64,000 bases of DNA from Qipengyuania xiapuensis (GCF_019711395.1 NZ_JAIGNL010000001.1:434001-498000), one strand, 5' to 3'. Counted from the first letter of the stretch, positions 45,501 to 53,039 are shown. The notes: a model not told the origin generated them from the letters alone. Program-made: numbers and translations.

Positions 45501-46454
45501 CAAGGCCTTTTCAACATGACTTCTGATAGCAAAAAATTTATGAAGTCAGACAAGTTAATGGATCGAGGCCTTGAGCTTAAAGGTCAGATCTTTACTGGAG
45601 GCGATGAGATTTACTTTCCTCTACTTGAAGGAAAGTTTATTTGGCACTTCGATCATCGTTCAAGTTCTTATCATAACGTCGGCAAAGCAAAAGGAAGAGG
45701 TGGTCGCGGCCTTCCTCTGATATTGCTGGAGGAGTATCAGAACGCTGATTTCGAGGTCCAACCAAGGTATTGGGTTAATAAGGAAGAGGTGGATGAGAAA
45801 CTCGAGAAGGTAGATTGGGATCGAGATTGGTTCATTTCATGGCGGGCGACGACGAGTAGCAAGCTTGAGCGCACTTTAGCGGCTACAGTCGTGCCGAGAT
45901 ACGCTTGTGGAGATACACTGTTACTGGCGTTCCCAAATCAGTCGTCAAGGCTTTGCGCTGCTTTGCTGGCAAATCTCTGCTCGCTCGTATGCGACTATAC
46001 TGTACGGCAGAAGATGGGTGGAACGTCGCTTAAACAGCATTATTTCAAGCAATTTGCTTGTCTGCCACCAAGTGCCTACAGCGAGTTCGACCTCGGTTTC
46101 ATAGTCCCGCGGGTGCTGGAGCTCAGCTACACCTCGCATTCCATGGCCCCCTTCGCGCGCGACCTGGGGTATGAGGGCGAGCCGTTCCGCTGGGACGAGG
46201 ACCGCCGCGCGCACCTGCGGGCCGAGCTCGACGCCTGGTATGCGCTCGCCTACGGTCTCTCCCGCGACGAGCTACGCTACGTCCTCGACCCAAAGGACGT
46301 GATGGGCGAAGACTACCCCAGCGAGACCTTCCGCGTCCTCAAGAACAACGAAATCAAAGAACACGGCGAATACCGCACCCAACGCCTCGTCCTCGCCGCC
46401 TACGACAAGCTGGTAGCCGAAGGCATGCGACCTCGGACGGAGGGCTATCGTTGA
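42501..46454 (+). CDS. N6-adenine DNA methyltransferase, DrmMI/PglX/Eco57I-like
   Basis: 1317 aa. SAM motif I 'IIDPACGSGHFLLGA' (~505-519) is preceded by 'GSYYTPDSLVQTLL', and catalytic motif IV 'LGNPPWEV' is at ~767. N-terminal ~400 residues form a helical domain of the PglX/DrmMI type. After motif IV comes a target-recognition-like region. Its DNA is clearly poorer in GC up to ~46080, after which the C-terminal ~120 residues are strikingly GC-rich ('RDLGYEGEPFRWDEDRRA'). No nuclease motif was seen, so it is probably the host-marking subunit of the system. It overlaps the DUF932 gene by four bases. Confidence 0.9.
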   Translation: MARSQKRLADIGFSAITIEGGLISPDQVVKVASTTPDQKTAAEYNCPKGVSLRDEMTRYFQIGKAHWKTFASIDHPTQQQTEEFVEQLLTSAFGFELKKAGPRTRGDRRFAVAFEGSEGRVPVVVTAPLGPDEDGKNKDAFTVGRTQFGDGANGRIAKRSAALLLQDWLNANADFYWGLVFAGDRVRLMRDNASFTRPAYIEADLGAIFRDDMFAEFTAWWLLTHASRFGKAGAPPSEGPLEYWREAGMEAGTAARDKLRGNVESALLAIGKGLLGHNPELRRKIDDNELSMQSLFEQMLRTVYRLIFLAVAEDRDLLHSPGTARATKQLYQENYGFAYLRTRSARRGSRDTHGDAWEGLKIVFNALAQGEKELGLPALGGLFSANATPDFEKCAIPNRYLLEAIFNLGWMMEEGRRVRINWRDMATEEFGSVYEGLLELTPTRTEEGRSFDFVEDLKGNERKTTGSYYTPDSLVQTLLDSALNPVLEKAEAEDREAGILDLKIIDPACGSGHFLLGAARRMATRVAQLRDPDAPDYNRALREVVARCIHGVDRNPMAVELAKVALWIESVSPGQPLGFLDANIRCGDALLGVFDLTVLEMGIPDDAYKPLIGDDKRAAAFYKKKNKFEKSGQGSFDFDAGTGALPPKKLAADLTVIRRMKEDTVRDVQKKREAFEAWKNDPERLATRIACDLYSAAFLLPKLEARDDEDRNAVPTTADLWKRLGGGQIDDTLEAAAVQASEKARAFHWPLAFPDVLITKGGFDVVLGNPPWEVVQLNEVEFFAGPRPDIAELTGNARKVAISGLRQSDPTLSTAFEFAKRTIQSSADFARSSGRFDKAARGKINTYALFLELFNNSRSDSGYAGVIVPADYSTGESTKLLFQELIETGALIDSIGFENEEFIFPGIANVVRFALVTLGPNDPLHDPAFRFYLRTMSDLSEEERVVRLGVKDIAEFNPNTKTSPVFRTKYDAGLTKRIYQRLPVLEEESRSNNEWGLGFRQGLFNMTSDSKKFMKSDKLMDRGLELKGQIFTGGDEIYFPLLEGKFIWHFDHRSSSYHNVGKAKGRGGRGLPLILLEEYQNADFEVQPRYWVNKEEVDEKLEKVDWDRDWFISWRATTSSKLERTLAATVVPRYACGDTLLLAFPNQSSRLCAALLANLCSLVCDYTVRQKMGGTSLKQHYFKQFACLPPSAYSEFDLGFIVPRVLELSYTSHSMAPFARDLGYEGEPFRWDEDRRAHLRAELDAWYALAYGLSRDELRYVLDPKDVMGEDYPSETFRVLKNNEIKEHGEYRTQRLVLAAYDKLVAEGMRPRTEGYR

Positions 46455-47437
46455 ACGAGATCGCTCTTATTGAGCCGGAAAAGGGTCGGGGACTGTCACG
46501 ATGGCAGAGCAAGCCGATCGAAATCAGTCGGGGCGATTGGCAAGATCTCCGATCGCTTCTGCCAAAGTTCTCAATCGAGGACTTCGTCGCTCCTGGCCAC
46601 CTCGAGCCTAACCCTTACCATTGCTCGATCGTTCGCAAGCCGCTCACCGAGAACGAGCAGCCAGTCCCGGTTGCAATCGTTGGTCAGAATTACGGTCTAG
46701 TGCAGCATAGCCAAGCTGGTGACGCGGTTGTCGCGGCCATGAAGAAGCTCGGGATCTGGTTCGAGCACATGGATTGCTGGCTCGAGCTAACCGAACTTGG
46801 TGAGTGGATGCATGTCCGATTCACGCTTGATGACAGCTACGCAATCACGCCGACAGATGGGTACCCCGTTCATTTCTGCATTGACCTTTACAATTCGGTC
46901 GACGGAAAGAGCCGCCTCTTACTTCAGACGAGCTGGCTCCGTTTGGTTTGCAACAACGGCTTGATTCTGAGCAGTGCAAGCGGGATTGGGCTTGTCGATG
47001 TGCACGACCGCTTCGTGAAACTTGGTCCGATCGACGACGTCCTAGGGGCTGCGCTTCGAGAAGCGGAGAAAGACGCGCAAATCTTAGAGGAGTGGTGGGC
47101 CAACCAGCTTTGCGCGGATCTCGACGCATGGGCAGACGGCCCGCTACAAATGCTCTGGGGCAAGTTCAATGCCGCCCGGGTACTTGGCATTTGCCGCAGC
47201 GGAATGGATGGCACACCAGAGAGGTTCAACCGCTCGCCGCCGAGCCAACTGGAGCTTGATGAGCGAGAAAAGGTGCCCGGATCTCCTGAACAGGCGAAAA
47301 CCCTTTATGACGTCGCTCAAGCGCTATCCTGGGTGGCGGGGCAAATCGGAGATGTCACGAAACGAGATAAATTTCGTGCGGATATTCCAAAGCTAATCGA
47401 AGGCCTTAAGCGCGAAGGGCATCGCGGTGTTTCTTGA
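46451..47437 (+). CDS. DUF932 phage/plasmid-like protein
   Basis: 328 aa with the DUF932 signature: 'VPVAIVGQNYGLVQHSQ', 'GYPVHFCIDLYNSVDGKS', 'SWLRLVCNNGLIL' and C-terminal helices. DUF932 genes are frequent on mobile elements and beside defence loci; the biochemical role is not known. A TTG start inside the methylase stop (overlap of four) gives the best-placed start, implying translational coupling. Confidence 0.8.
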   Translation: MNEIALIEPEKGRGLSRWQSKPIEISRGDWQDLRSLLPKFSIEDFVAPGHLEPNPYHCSIVRKPLTENEQPVPVAIVGQNYGLVQHSQAGDAVVAAMKKLGIWFEHMDCWLELTELGEWMHVRFTLDDSYAITPTDGYPVHFCIDLYNSVDGKSRLLLQTSWLRLVCNNGLILSSASGIGLVDVHDRFVKLGPIDDVLGAALREAEKDAQILEEWWANQLCADLDAWADGPLQMLWGKFNAARVLGICRSGMDGTPERFNRSPPSQLELDEREKVPGSPEQAKTLYDVAQALSWVAGQIGDVTKRDKFRADIPKLIEGLKREGHRGVS

Positions 47438-48212
47438 TCAACCGGCACGGCTGGACGACTATCCGTACGCGCTCATCTCCGAGCTGAAGGAGTGTGCAAA
47501 CGAGCACGGCTATCGCATCGGGCCAGATCAGGCGAAGGGATGGCTGTTCTTTCGGTCTGCGAGCGCGCCAGGGGAAATTGGACTAGCTGCGACGGCGGCT
47601 GGGATGTCAGGTCCGTTCTATCTTTCCGTCTTCCACCCGGGCGCCGCGCGTGAACTCAAGGGCCCTCAAGCGGCCGAGAAAGCAAAGGGATCGACGAAGG
47701 CCTTCATCTTCGACAGTCGCGCCGCTTTGAGAGAGGCTGTGGCTGAGGTTTACCGGCTGAGCATTTCACTGCCGACTTTGCCTCTAGAGTGCTACCTTCG
47801 CGATATCGAAGGTCTGGGCGATACAGAGGCTGAGCGTGCTCAGAAGGTGCGCATCGGACAGGACAGATTCCGCGAAGCACAGCTCAATTATTGGAATAGC
47901 TGCTGCCCACTTACAGGGATTACTGAACCTGAGTTGCTGCGCGCGTCTCACATAATCCCTTGGGCGAAATGCGACAGCGATTTCGAGCGTTTGTACGTGC
48001 GCAATGGCTTCCTACTTTCGAGCCTGTGGGATGCGGCTTTCGACAGCGGGCTTGTGACCTTCGATGACGGCGGATTAGCTATTGCGTCACCAGCGCTGAG
48101 CTCATCTGCGCGTGAAGCCTTAGGGCTTCATCGTGAGCACCGGCTAACCCTGCATGATGAGCATCGTGCAAGATTAGCCTGGCACCGCGAGAACCTTTTC
48201 CAAGCTGATTAG
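47427..48212 (+). CDS. HNH endonuclease
   Basis: 261 aa. The C-terminal ~100 residues have an HNH signature: 'CPLTGI', 'LLRASHIIPWAKCDSD' (catalytic His) and 'NGFLLSSLWDAAFDSGL' (Asn and distal His region). The N-terminal half is an uncharacterised domain ('FFRSASAPGEIGLAATAAG'). A GTG start overlaps the DUF932 stop by 11 bases. This makes it the sixth and last gene of the rightward operon, and the one clear nuclease in it. Confidence 0.85.
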   Translation: MFLDQPARLDDYPYALISELKECANEHGYRIGPDQAKGWLFFRSASAPGEIGLAATAAGMSGPFYLSVFHPGAARELKGPQAAEKAKGSTKAFIFDSRAALREAVAEVYRLSISLPTLPLECYLRDIEGLGDTEAERAQKVRIGQDRFREAQLNYWNSCCPLTGITEPELLRASHIIPWAKCDSDFERLYVRNGFLLSSLWDAAFDSGLVTFDDGGLAIASPALSSSAREALGLHREHRLTLHDEHRARLAWHRENLFQAD

Positions 48213-48218
48213 CTCGGC

Positions 48219-48434
48219 TCAATTGGCTGGCTTTTGGCTCGCCGACCGTTGCCGCTCGCTTTCGAGCCGCCGGTCGAGCCACTCATTCGCCGACTTCATG
48301 TCAATGAGGCGGCGCGTCCCGACTTTGATAGTGTCGAACTCGACACCCATGAGCTCATTGACCTTTGTGCGGCCGAGCCCGGTGTAGGTCATGAAGTTGT
48401 TGATCGTCATATAGGCAGGCATAATCTCGGACAT
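48219..48434 (-). CDS. AlpA/excisionase-type small HTH protein
   Basis: 71 aa. 'MTINNFMTYTGLGRTKVNEL' and 'IDTIKVGTRRLID'-like wording give the MerR/excisionase HTH ('helix-turn-helix domain 17' type), which binds the DNA as AlpA or Xis does. The ATG has a perfect AAGGAG six bases upstream. It converges with the HNH gene seven bases away. Such proteins activate or direct excision of P4-like elements. It lies far from the integrase, which hints at a second element nested in the island. Confidence 0.75.
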   Translation of the reverse strand: MSEIMPAYMTINNFMTYTGLGRTKVNELMGVEFDTIKVGTRRLIDMKSANEWLDRRLESERQRSASQKPAN

Positions 48435-48479
48435 TGAATTCTCCTTAGTTCCGAGCGCCTATATAATTGATTTCACGAA

Positions 48480-48494
48480 CCAATTTTACATTGG
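48480..48494. promoter_or_regulatory. Inverted repeat upstream of the AlpA-like gene
   Basis: CCAAT and ATTGG around TTTAC, about 50 bp upstream of the AlpA-like start, in an AT-rich stretch (TATATAATTG). It may be a promoter-proximal operator. Confidence 0.35.
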
Positions 48495-48555
48495 CAAGGC
48501 CTAAATGGCATAGAGAATCCAGTGAGTTTTCATGAGTGCGATAGCCTTTCGAAGG

Positions 48556-49794
48556 CTAAGCCAGAACAGAGAGTGGACCATCTTTGCCAGGGTTGCGAAC
48601 CGCAATCAGATAGGTGGCCTTTGTGTCTGGGTCGTGGATGCGCAGTTGTTTCGCACTAAAGGCAAACTCAATATGCGTATTCGGGTCGCCAAATTCGATT
48701 GCACCGAAAACACTTTCCGGATCATAGGATCCGCGAGAACCGACCGGCTGCTCTCCCGTGACTGAAGCCAGCTGTCCGTAGCAATCGACCGCCGGCGGAT
48801 GTGAACCTCGCCAGATCAGCTCACGCTTAGTGTCGCGCGCTTCAACCTCCAGAAAGACGGTGCTGGGCTTATCGGCTGTGGGCGGGCTAAGCGACAAGAC
48901 CGTTTTGGCGATGTGGAGCGCATTGAAGGTCGATTTGCGTTGGCAATCCCAGGTCTCAACTGGCTTGAACTCTTCGAGTACGGTCTCGAATTCGCGCATA
49001 GTTTCACCCGCGAGCGGCATGCTGAAGCGAACTGAACTTGAGCTAAGTACAAGAAGGTCATCAAAGAAATGAAGCTGAGCGTCGGCTCCCAGCCGTCTGC
49101 TCACATTGAGGAACAGTTTGGCGTGAGAGAACCGCAGGGCAAATGGCTTCTCGAGCGTTTGGTCGAGGGGCACCCGAACGCACTTATTGAGGCTTCCCTG
49201 ATAACAGTTGCCATTGGAGATATAGATATTCATGTCTTCGGGGTGCTCGTCGGCATTACGGACCCTATCAGCGTAAGGTTCAATGAAGCCGAGGGCCGGT
49301 CGCATAGCGCGTCGAAGCGCCGCAATCGCATGCTTATCGAGCCCAGTTTCGGGTAATTCTCCATCCAGGTCGTTTGCCCAGTCTGCCGGGATTGCCGTAA
49401 GCGAAAACTGAGTAGTTCCTCGCATGTGCAACTTGCCGCTGGTCGGATCGTATTCGACGACTTCGATAGATGCCTTATCTTTGACCGCGTCCGCCTGAGA
49501 GACGCGATAGCCGCCCGATCTTACCCATGAATGAAATTGGGCTATGAGTGGCTCCAAGGGCACCGCAATGACCAGCTCGGATTGGGGGCCTGGGAAAGAT
49601 ACCTGCGCGTCGATTTTAACGTACGATTTGGCTTCACCCACGATATGGCTGAGCTCGATTGAATCCTTGCGTAAACGCAAAGTCACTTTCGAAAGCTCGT
49701 GAAACGCAGCAGACTCTTTCGACGCTTTCTCCTTGGAAGTGATGTGAGGTTGTTCGCGAGCCGAGCTTCGGATCCATGCGCCAGGGTGCGGCAA
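48556..49794 (-). CDS. Divergent protein with sliding-clamp-like wording (possible DnaN fold)
   Basis: Up to 412 aa. The start is uncertain: the TTG at 49794 lies in a nuclease remnant, and an AAGGAG near 49735 is followed by no ATG. Three stretches read like clamp domains: 'LRLRKDSIELSHIVGEAKS', then 'FSHAKLFLNVSRRLGADAQL' with 'VRFSMPLAGE', then a C-terminal 'IEFAFSAKQLRIHDPD' ending in 'ATYLIAVR', reminiscent of the final 'YVVMPMRL' of DnaN. The length fits a three-domain clamp. No family assignment was possible without a profile search; it may equally be an unrelated beta-rich protein. Confidence 0.4.
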   Translation of the reverse strand: MPHPGAWIRSSAREQPHITSKEKASKESAAFHELSKVTLRLRKDSIELSHIVGEAKSYVKIDAQVSFPGPQSELVIAVPLEPLIAQFHSWVRSGGYRVSQADAVKDKASIEVVEYDPTSGKLHMRGTTQFSLTAIPADWANDLDGELPETGLDKHAIAALRRAMRPALGFIEPYADRVRNADEHPEDMNIYISNGNCYQGSLNKCVRVPLDQTLEKPFALRFSHAKLFLNVSRRLGADAQLHFFDDLLVLSSSSVRFSMPLAGETMREFETVLEEFKPVETWDCQRKSTFNALHIAKTVLSLSPPTADKPSTVFLEVEARDTKRELIWRGSHPPAVDCYGQLASVTGEQPVGSRGSYDPESVFGAIEFGDPNTHIEFAFSAKQLRIHDPDTKATYLIAVRNPGKDGPLSVLA

Positions 49795-50155
49795 GGTTGA
49801 AGGCTAGCGGTGTGGAGGAAAGCAGGTTGCCGAACAGGCGATTGCGATCAATTAAGGCGCCGCGTTCTTGGTAAGTGACCTCGAGCGCCGCGATGTCTGC
49901 GACCGTCGGTTTAAGGAAGTTGCGCCCATGGTCGGCGGCTTCCGCTGCCAGCCGTGAGCCGAGACGCTTCTTGCGTGCGCGGTTGTTTGTTTTGGAGCCC
50001 ATCGGAAGGCCATGAGCCTCTCGCCACAGTGCTTGAAGTAGTCTGGCGCAACTGCGGAAGCGCGTGTCGTACTTCTCATGAACGTCATAACTCTTGAGAA
50101 GAGCAGGGCTTATAAGAGGAAGCTGGCGGTCCGGTTGACGAAGGCTAGCGAGCAA
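49790..50155 (-). pseudogene. Truncated PGN_0703-like restriction endonuclease remnant
   Basis: The frame reads 'LLQALWREAHGLPMGSKTN', 'LGSRLAAEAADHGRNFLKP' and 'NRLFGNLLSSTPLAFNLAAP', the N-terminal signature of PGN_0703-type putative restriction endonucleases. It loses similarity at about 49790, where the clamp-like gene begins in another frame. The nuclease core is absent, so the gene is broken, probably by recombination. Confidence 0.65.
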
Positions 50156-50439
50156 AGAGGTCTCCTGAGGTTTGCCCGCATTGGTTTGCGGACTGGCCCT
50201 CAGAATTCAGGGACGAGCTTGGGAAATTGCTTTCACCGCCGAAGACTTAAATCTCCTCCACGCTTGATGCAGATAGATTGGAAGAGAGAAGAAAGAGGAA
50301 GATAGGAATGGAAGAAGAGATAGGCAGCTTCTTTAGGCTCGGCGTCGCTCGAATATAACCAATCTGGCAACATCTGTCAATATTTTCAATATCTTACTGC
50401 CATATCGATTTGCGCTCTGGCGCGTCTTGTCCAGTGGTT
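50156..50439. other. Intergenic, nothing recognised
   Basis: About 280 bp. A purine-rich run (near 50275-50330) is followed by an AT-rich patch (near 50360-50400). No gene or clear hairpin was seen. Confidence 0.4.
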
Positions 50440-51462
50440 TTACGTCTCCGCGTCATTTCCTGAGAGAAGCAACACGGGCTCGCTGTCCTCCGAGCGCACC
50501 CTTTCCAACCATTCTCGGCCATCGAGGCCAAGCGACTTGATGCGGGAGAGTGTATGCGGTGCCGAGAGCGCGATCTGGCTTCGTTCGAGGTAGGCGCTTC
50601 TTCTCGCATCAGCGTCAGCCTTTAGGCCTGTAAATGCGAGGACGTATTCGGGCGTCCCAACCCGCAAGGCGGACTGCCGCGCTTTCTCCTCGATCCACTC
50701 AGGAGTTCCAACTGGTTCAATCAGCCCTGCGAGCTGAGCACCAAGCTGTTCGGCGTTCTTAATTGCTAACGCAAAATCGTTGGTCGCAATACGGCAGGCA
50801 ACTCGGGTTGTGCCGGCGAGGGCACAGGCATCGATGAAGGGTTCCATCTCTTCATAGCGGCGTGCTGCAAGTAGGTCTTCGGCGCGAACGAAAAAGACCT
50901 TCTGCAAATCATGAAGCTTGTCAGCGGCCCGCTTCCACTCGCTAGTGCTATCGTTCGCAAGCCAAGCCTCCTCGGCAACCTCACAGGCTGTATCGAGAGC
51001 AATAAAGTCTCGTTCGATCGCCTTGAGCTCAAGGCTTTCTATTTTGCGCGAGACACGATCCAAAGTCTCCTGGATCGACTCCACATTTTGGCGAATTCTC
51101 TCAAGGCGCTCCGACACGAGTGCATGGCTTATCAGAGTTGTGCCGATACCAACGCCGCTAAGAGCGAGGTTAGACAGGCCCATCGTTTTCAGTGTGTCGA
51201 TCCCTGCGGCGATCGCACTATTCTGCTTGACCTGGATAGCCTGCCCAACAACCTGACCTGCGAGTTGGACGCCCGCACCGATAGGATTTAGCGACGCAAG
51301 GCCGTTGACGGCCGGAGCCATGGCGCCTGTTTCCACGAGGTGAGCCACGATGCCTGGCTGCCCGCGGCGAAAAAGCAACATGCCCACACGATGAACGATG
51401 TCTGCCTCATATTCCGCCCTGAATGCCGGCGGGATGGAGGCAAGAATGGTATCTTCAATCAC
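50440..51462 (-). CDS. Hypothetical protein with hydrophobic segment and coiled coil (effector candidate)
   Basis: 340 aa, unrecognised. Residues ~45-125 are rich in Gly/Ala/Leu ('NPIGAGVQLAGQVVGQAI', 'LSNLALSGVGIGTTLISHAL') and could insert in a membrane. They are followed by a coiled coil ('LERIRQNVESIQETLDRVSR'). The GTG start overlaps the stop of the gene upstream by four bases and has GCAGGAG before it. The two genes form a unit with similar layout, which suggests a two-part membrane-active system. The role is speculation. Confidence 0.6.
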   Translation of the reverse strand: MIEDTILASIPPAFRAEYEADIVHRVGMLLFRRGQPGIVAHLVETGAMAPAVNGLASLNPIGAGVQLAGQVVGQAIQVKQNSAIAAGIDTLKTMGLSNLALSGVGIGTTLISHALVSERLERIRQNVESIQETLDRVSRKIESLELKAIERDFIALDTACEVAEEAWLANDSTSEWKRAADKLHDLQKVFFVRAEDLLAARRYEEMEPFIDACALAGTTRVACRIATNDFALAIKNAEQLGAQLAGLIEPVGTPEWIEEKARQSALRVGTPEYVLAFTGLKADADARRSAYLERSQIALSAPHTLSRIKSLGLDGREWLERVRSEDSEPVLLLSGNDAET

Positions 51463-52160
51463 GATAGCTCTCCTGCAGCCGCCTCGAAGGCATTTTTATA
51501 CGCATCATCGAGTTGTCGCAGGACCGAAGGTGGAGAGACGGATTGATCGGTCGAGAGAAGCGCTCGTCTTACGTGGCTCTCAATACGTTTCATCATGCGA
51601 TCTGCGCTGTAGGCGTGGAGCTTGCTGGTTTTGACAACGCCCGTGGCAAGTAGGGTGCCAGCCGCAGCCACACCGCCCACGACAATCGGCAAACTCACCG
51701 TGGATGTTGCTATCAAGCCGAAGGCGGCAGTGCCGGACACAACAGCGAAACTAGGCAGAGCGATGCCCATTGCGAGACCTCCTGCCAGGGGGGCAACACT
51801 AGACAGTACTGCCATCGCGGATTCGATGTGATCTTCCTCATCGCTGCTCGGCGACATAGCGGGGCTTAGCTCAAAGTGACGCTCTGCGAGATTGATCAGA
51901 TCCTGGCGAGCGGCATTCGTCAGATCGGCAATCTTCGGTTCCAGGTGCTCAGTCAGGAGCGGGTCAATTTCCCGCACAATGTATCCATTGGGTTCGGTGA
52001 GGGCCGAACGCCACGAAACACCAGCGAGCTTCTCCGCAATAGTCGGTTTGAGATCAAGCCAGAGGCGATTTAGCTCTAGCGCTGCAGTACTTGAATGCTC
52101 GTCACGCCACTCAAGCAGACGGCGCCGCAAGTCGATGTTTTGAGGTGTCAAATTGCCCAC
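51459..52160 (-). CDS. Hypothetical protein with glycine-rich hydrophobic region, partner of the preceding entry
   Basis: 233 aa, unrecognised. A soluble N-terminal helical half ('LNRLWLDLKPTIAEKLAG') precedes two adjacent hydrophobic spans (~110-165: 'VAPLAGGLAMGIALPSFAVV', 'PIVVGGVAAAGTLLATGVV') resembling a membrane hairpin, then an amphipathic helix. The start is probably GTG 52160. It is the first gene of the leftward pair. Confidence 0.6.
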   Translation of the reverse strand: MGNLTPQNIDLRRRLLEWRDEHSSTAALELNRLWLDLKPTIAEKLAGVSWRSALTEPNGYIVREIDPLLTEHLEPKIADLTNAARQDLINLAERHFELSPAMSPSSDEEDHIESAMAVLSSVAPLAGGLAMGIALPSFAVVSGTAAFGLIATSTVSLPIVVGGVAAAGTLLATGVVKTSKLHAYSADRMMKRIESHVRRALLSTDQSVSPPSVLRQLDDAYKNAFEAAAGELS

Positions 52161-52292
52161 CCTCTAATCTGTGCCCGCCAAACTCAAGACGGGTTTTGAG
52201 ATCATTGCAAAGGAATTTTCGTCGCTTTTAGGAGGGTGACTAATTTTGTCGTCCCCAAGCTCTATTCTCGATGAAATGGAGGTGAATGGTAT

Positions 52293-53039
52293 ATGGCGGT
52301 TCCGCTAATATTGGTGGGTGTCTCTGCGCTTATCTTTATCTGTTTTGGCGAGATCATTATCGAATGGATTGTCAGGGTTTGTATCACCCTTCTGCTAGCG
52401 GGCAGTTTAGGTTTTCTCGGCCCGCAGATTGTGGGCCTCGATGGTTCGAAAGCCTCCCTACTTTTCCTCGTTGTCGCGCTGGGGAGCTATCTCCCGATTT
52501 TTAGGATGGTTTCTCGGTTTCGGGAGGGTAACTCTACATGCAAAGCATCGAGGTCAGCAGCGTGTACTGCTGATGGAGGCTCTGATCGCAAGGCTGCTGT
52601 CATACGTTCGGCTGACATTGACGCGGTAATCGATGATGATGCACCGGATGATTGGAAGCGCGCTTTTGCAATTTTGCCCGGCGCTGATTTTTCTGATGCT
52701 CAGGCGGCTTGTGCTGCTCTGCTTCAATTGGCCGAGGTCCCCTCAACCCTCAACCCTGAGCTAATTGAGAGAGCAGTGTTTATCCGCCGTCACTTGCCCG
52801 GTCTCTTATCGGATGCGAAACAGTTTTTGGCTGTGGTCGACGATCCTGACGAAAAGCACGCGATCCTACGCAACCTCGAAATTGATCTTATGGCGATGGG
52901 TAAAATGGCCCAAGCCGCATTAGACGCCAACCAATTGAACAAGCGAAGCGCTTGGGAAGTGCGGCACCTCCACGTCTCGTCGCGGCTTGATGATTTAACT
53001 TACGTAACCCGAGAGAATAATGGATGCGGTGCCCCTTGA
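52293..53039 (+). CDS. Membrane-anchored hypothetical protein
   Basis: 248 aa. Three hydrophobic segments in the first ~75 residues ('LILVGVSALIFICFGEIII', 'CITLLLAGSLGFLGPQI', 'ASLLFLVVALGSYLPIF') are followed by an acidic helical cytoplasmic domain. ATG 52293 has a GGAGG upstream. The stop lies inside the next gene (overlap 20), so they are co-translated. No family recognised; its link to a nuclease suggests a membrane sensor or anchor. Confidence 0.6.
   Translation: MAVPLILVGVSALIFICFGEIIIEWIVRVCITLLLAGSLGFLGPQIVGLDGSKASLLFLVVALGSYLPIFRMVSRFREGNSTCKASRSAACTADGGSDRKAAVIRSADIDAVIDDDAPDDWKRAFAILPGADFSDAQAACAALLQLAEVPSTLNPELIERAVFIRRHLPGLLSDAKQFLAVVDDPDEKHAILRNLEIDLMAMGKMAQAALDANQLNKRSAWEVRHLHVSSRLDDLTYVTRENNGCGAP

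Noticed and set aside
34511-46454. Complete class 1 DISARM
   Set aside because: No separate DrmA and DrmB and no DrmC; the helicase is a single fused chain.
25587-48212. BREX system
   Set aside because: A PglX-like methylase and a WYL (BrxR-like) regulator are present, but no PglZ phosphatase, BrxC ATPase, BrxL or BrxA/B was seen.
29859-52160. Zorya system (SNF2 plus membrane pair)
   Set aside because: The membrane-type proteins at 50440-52160 do not show the MotA/MotB-like features of ZorA/ZorB, and they are far from the SNF2 genes.
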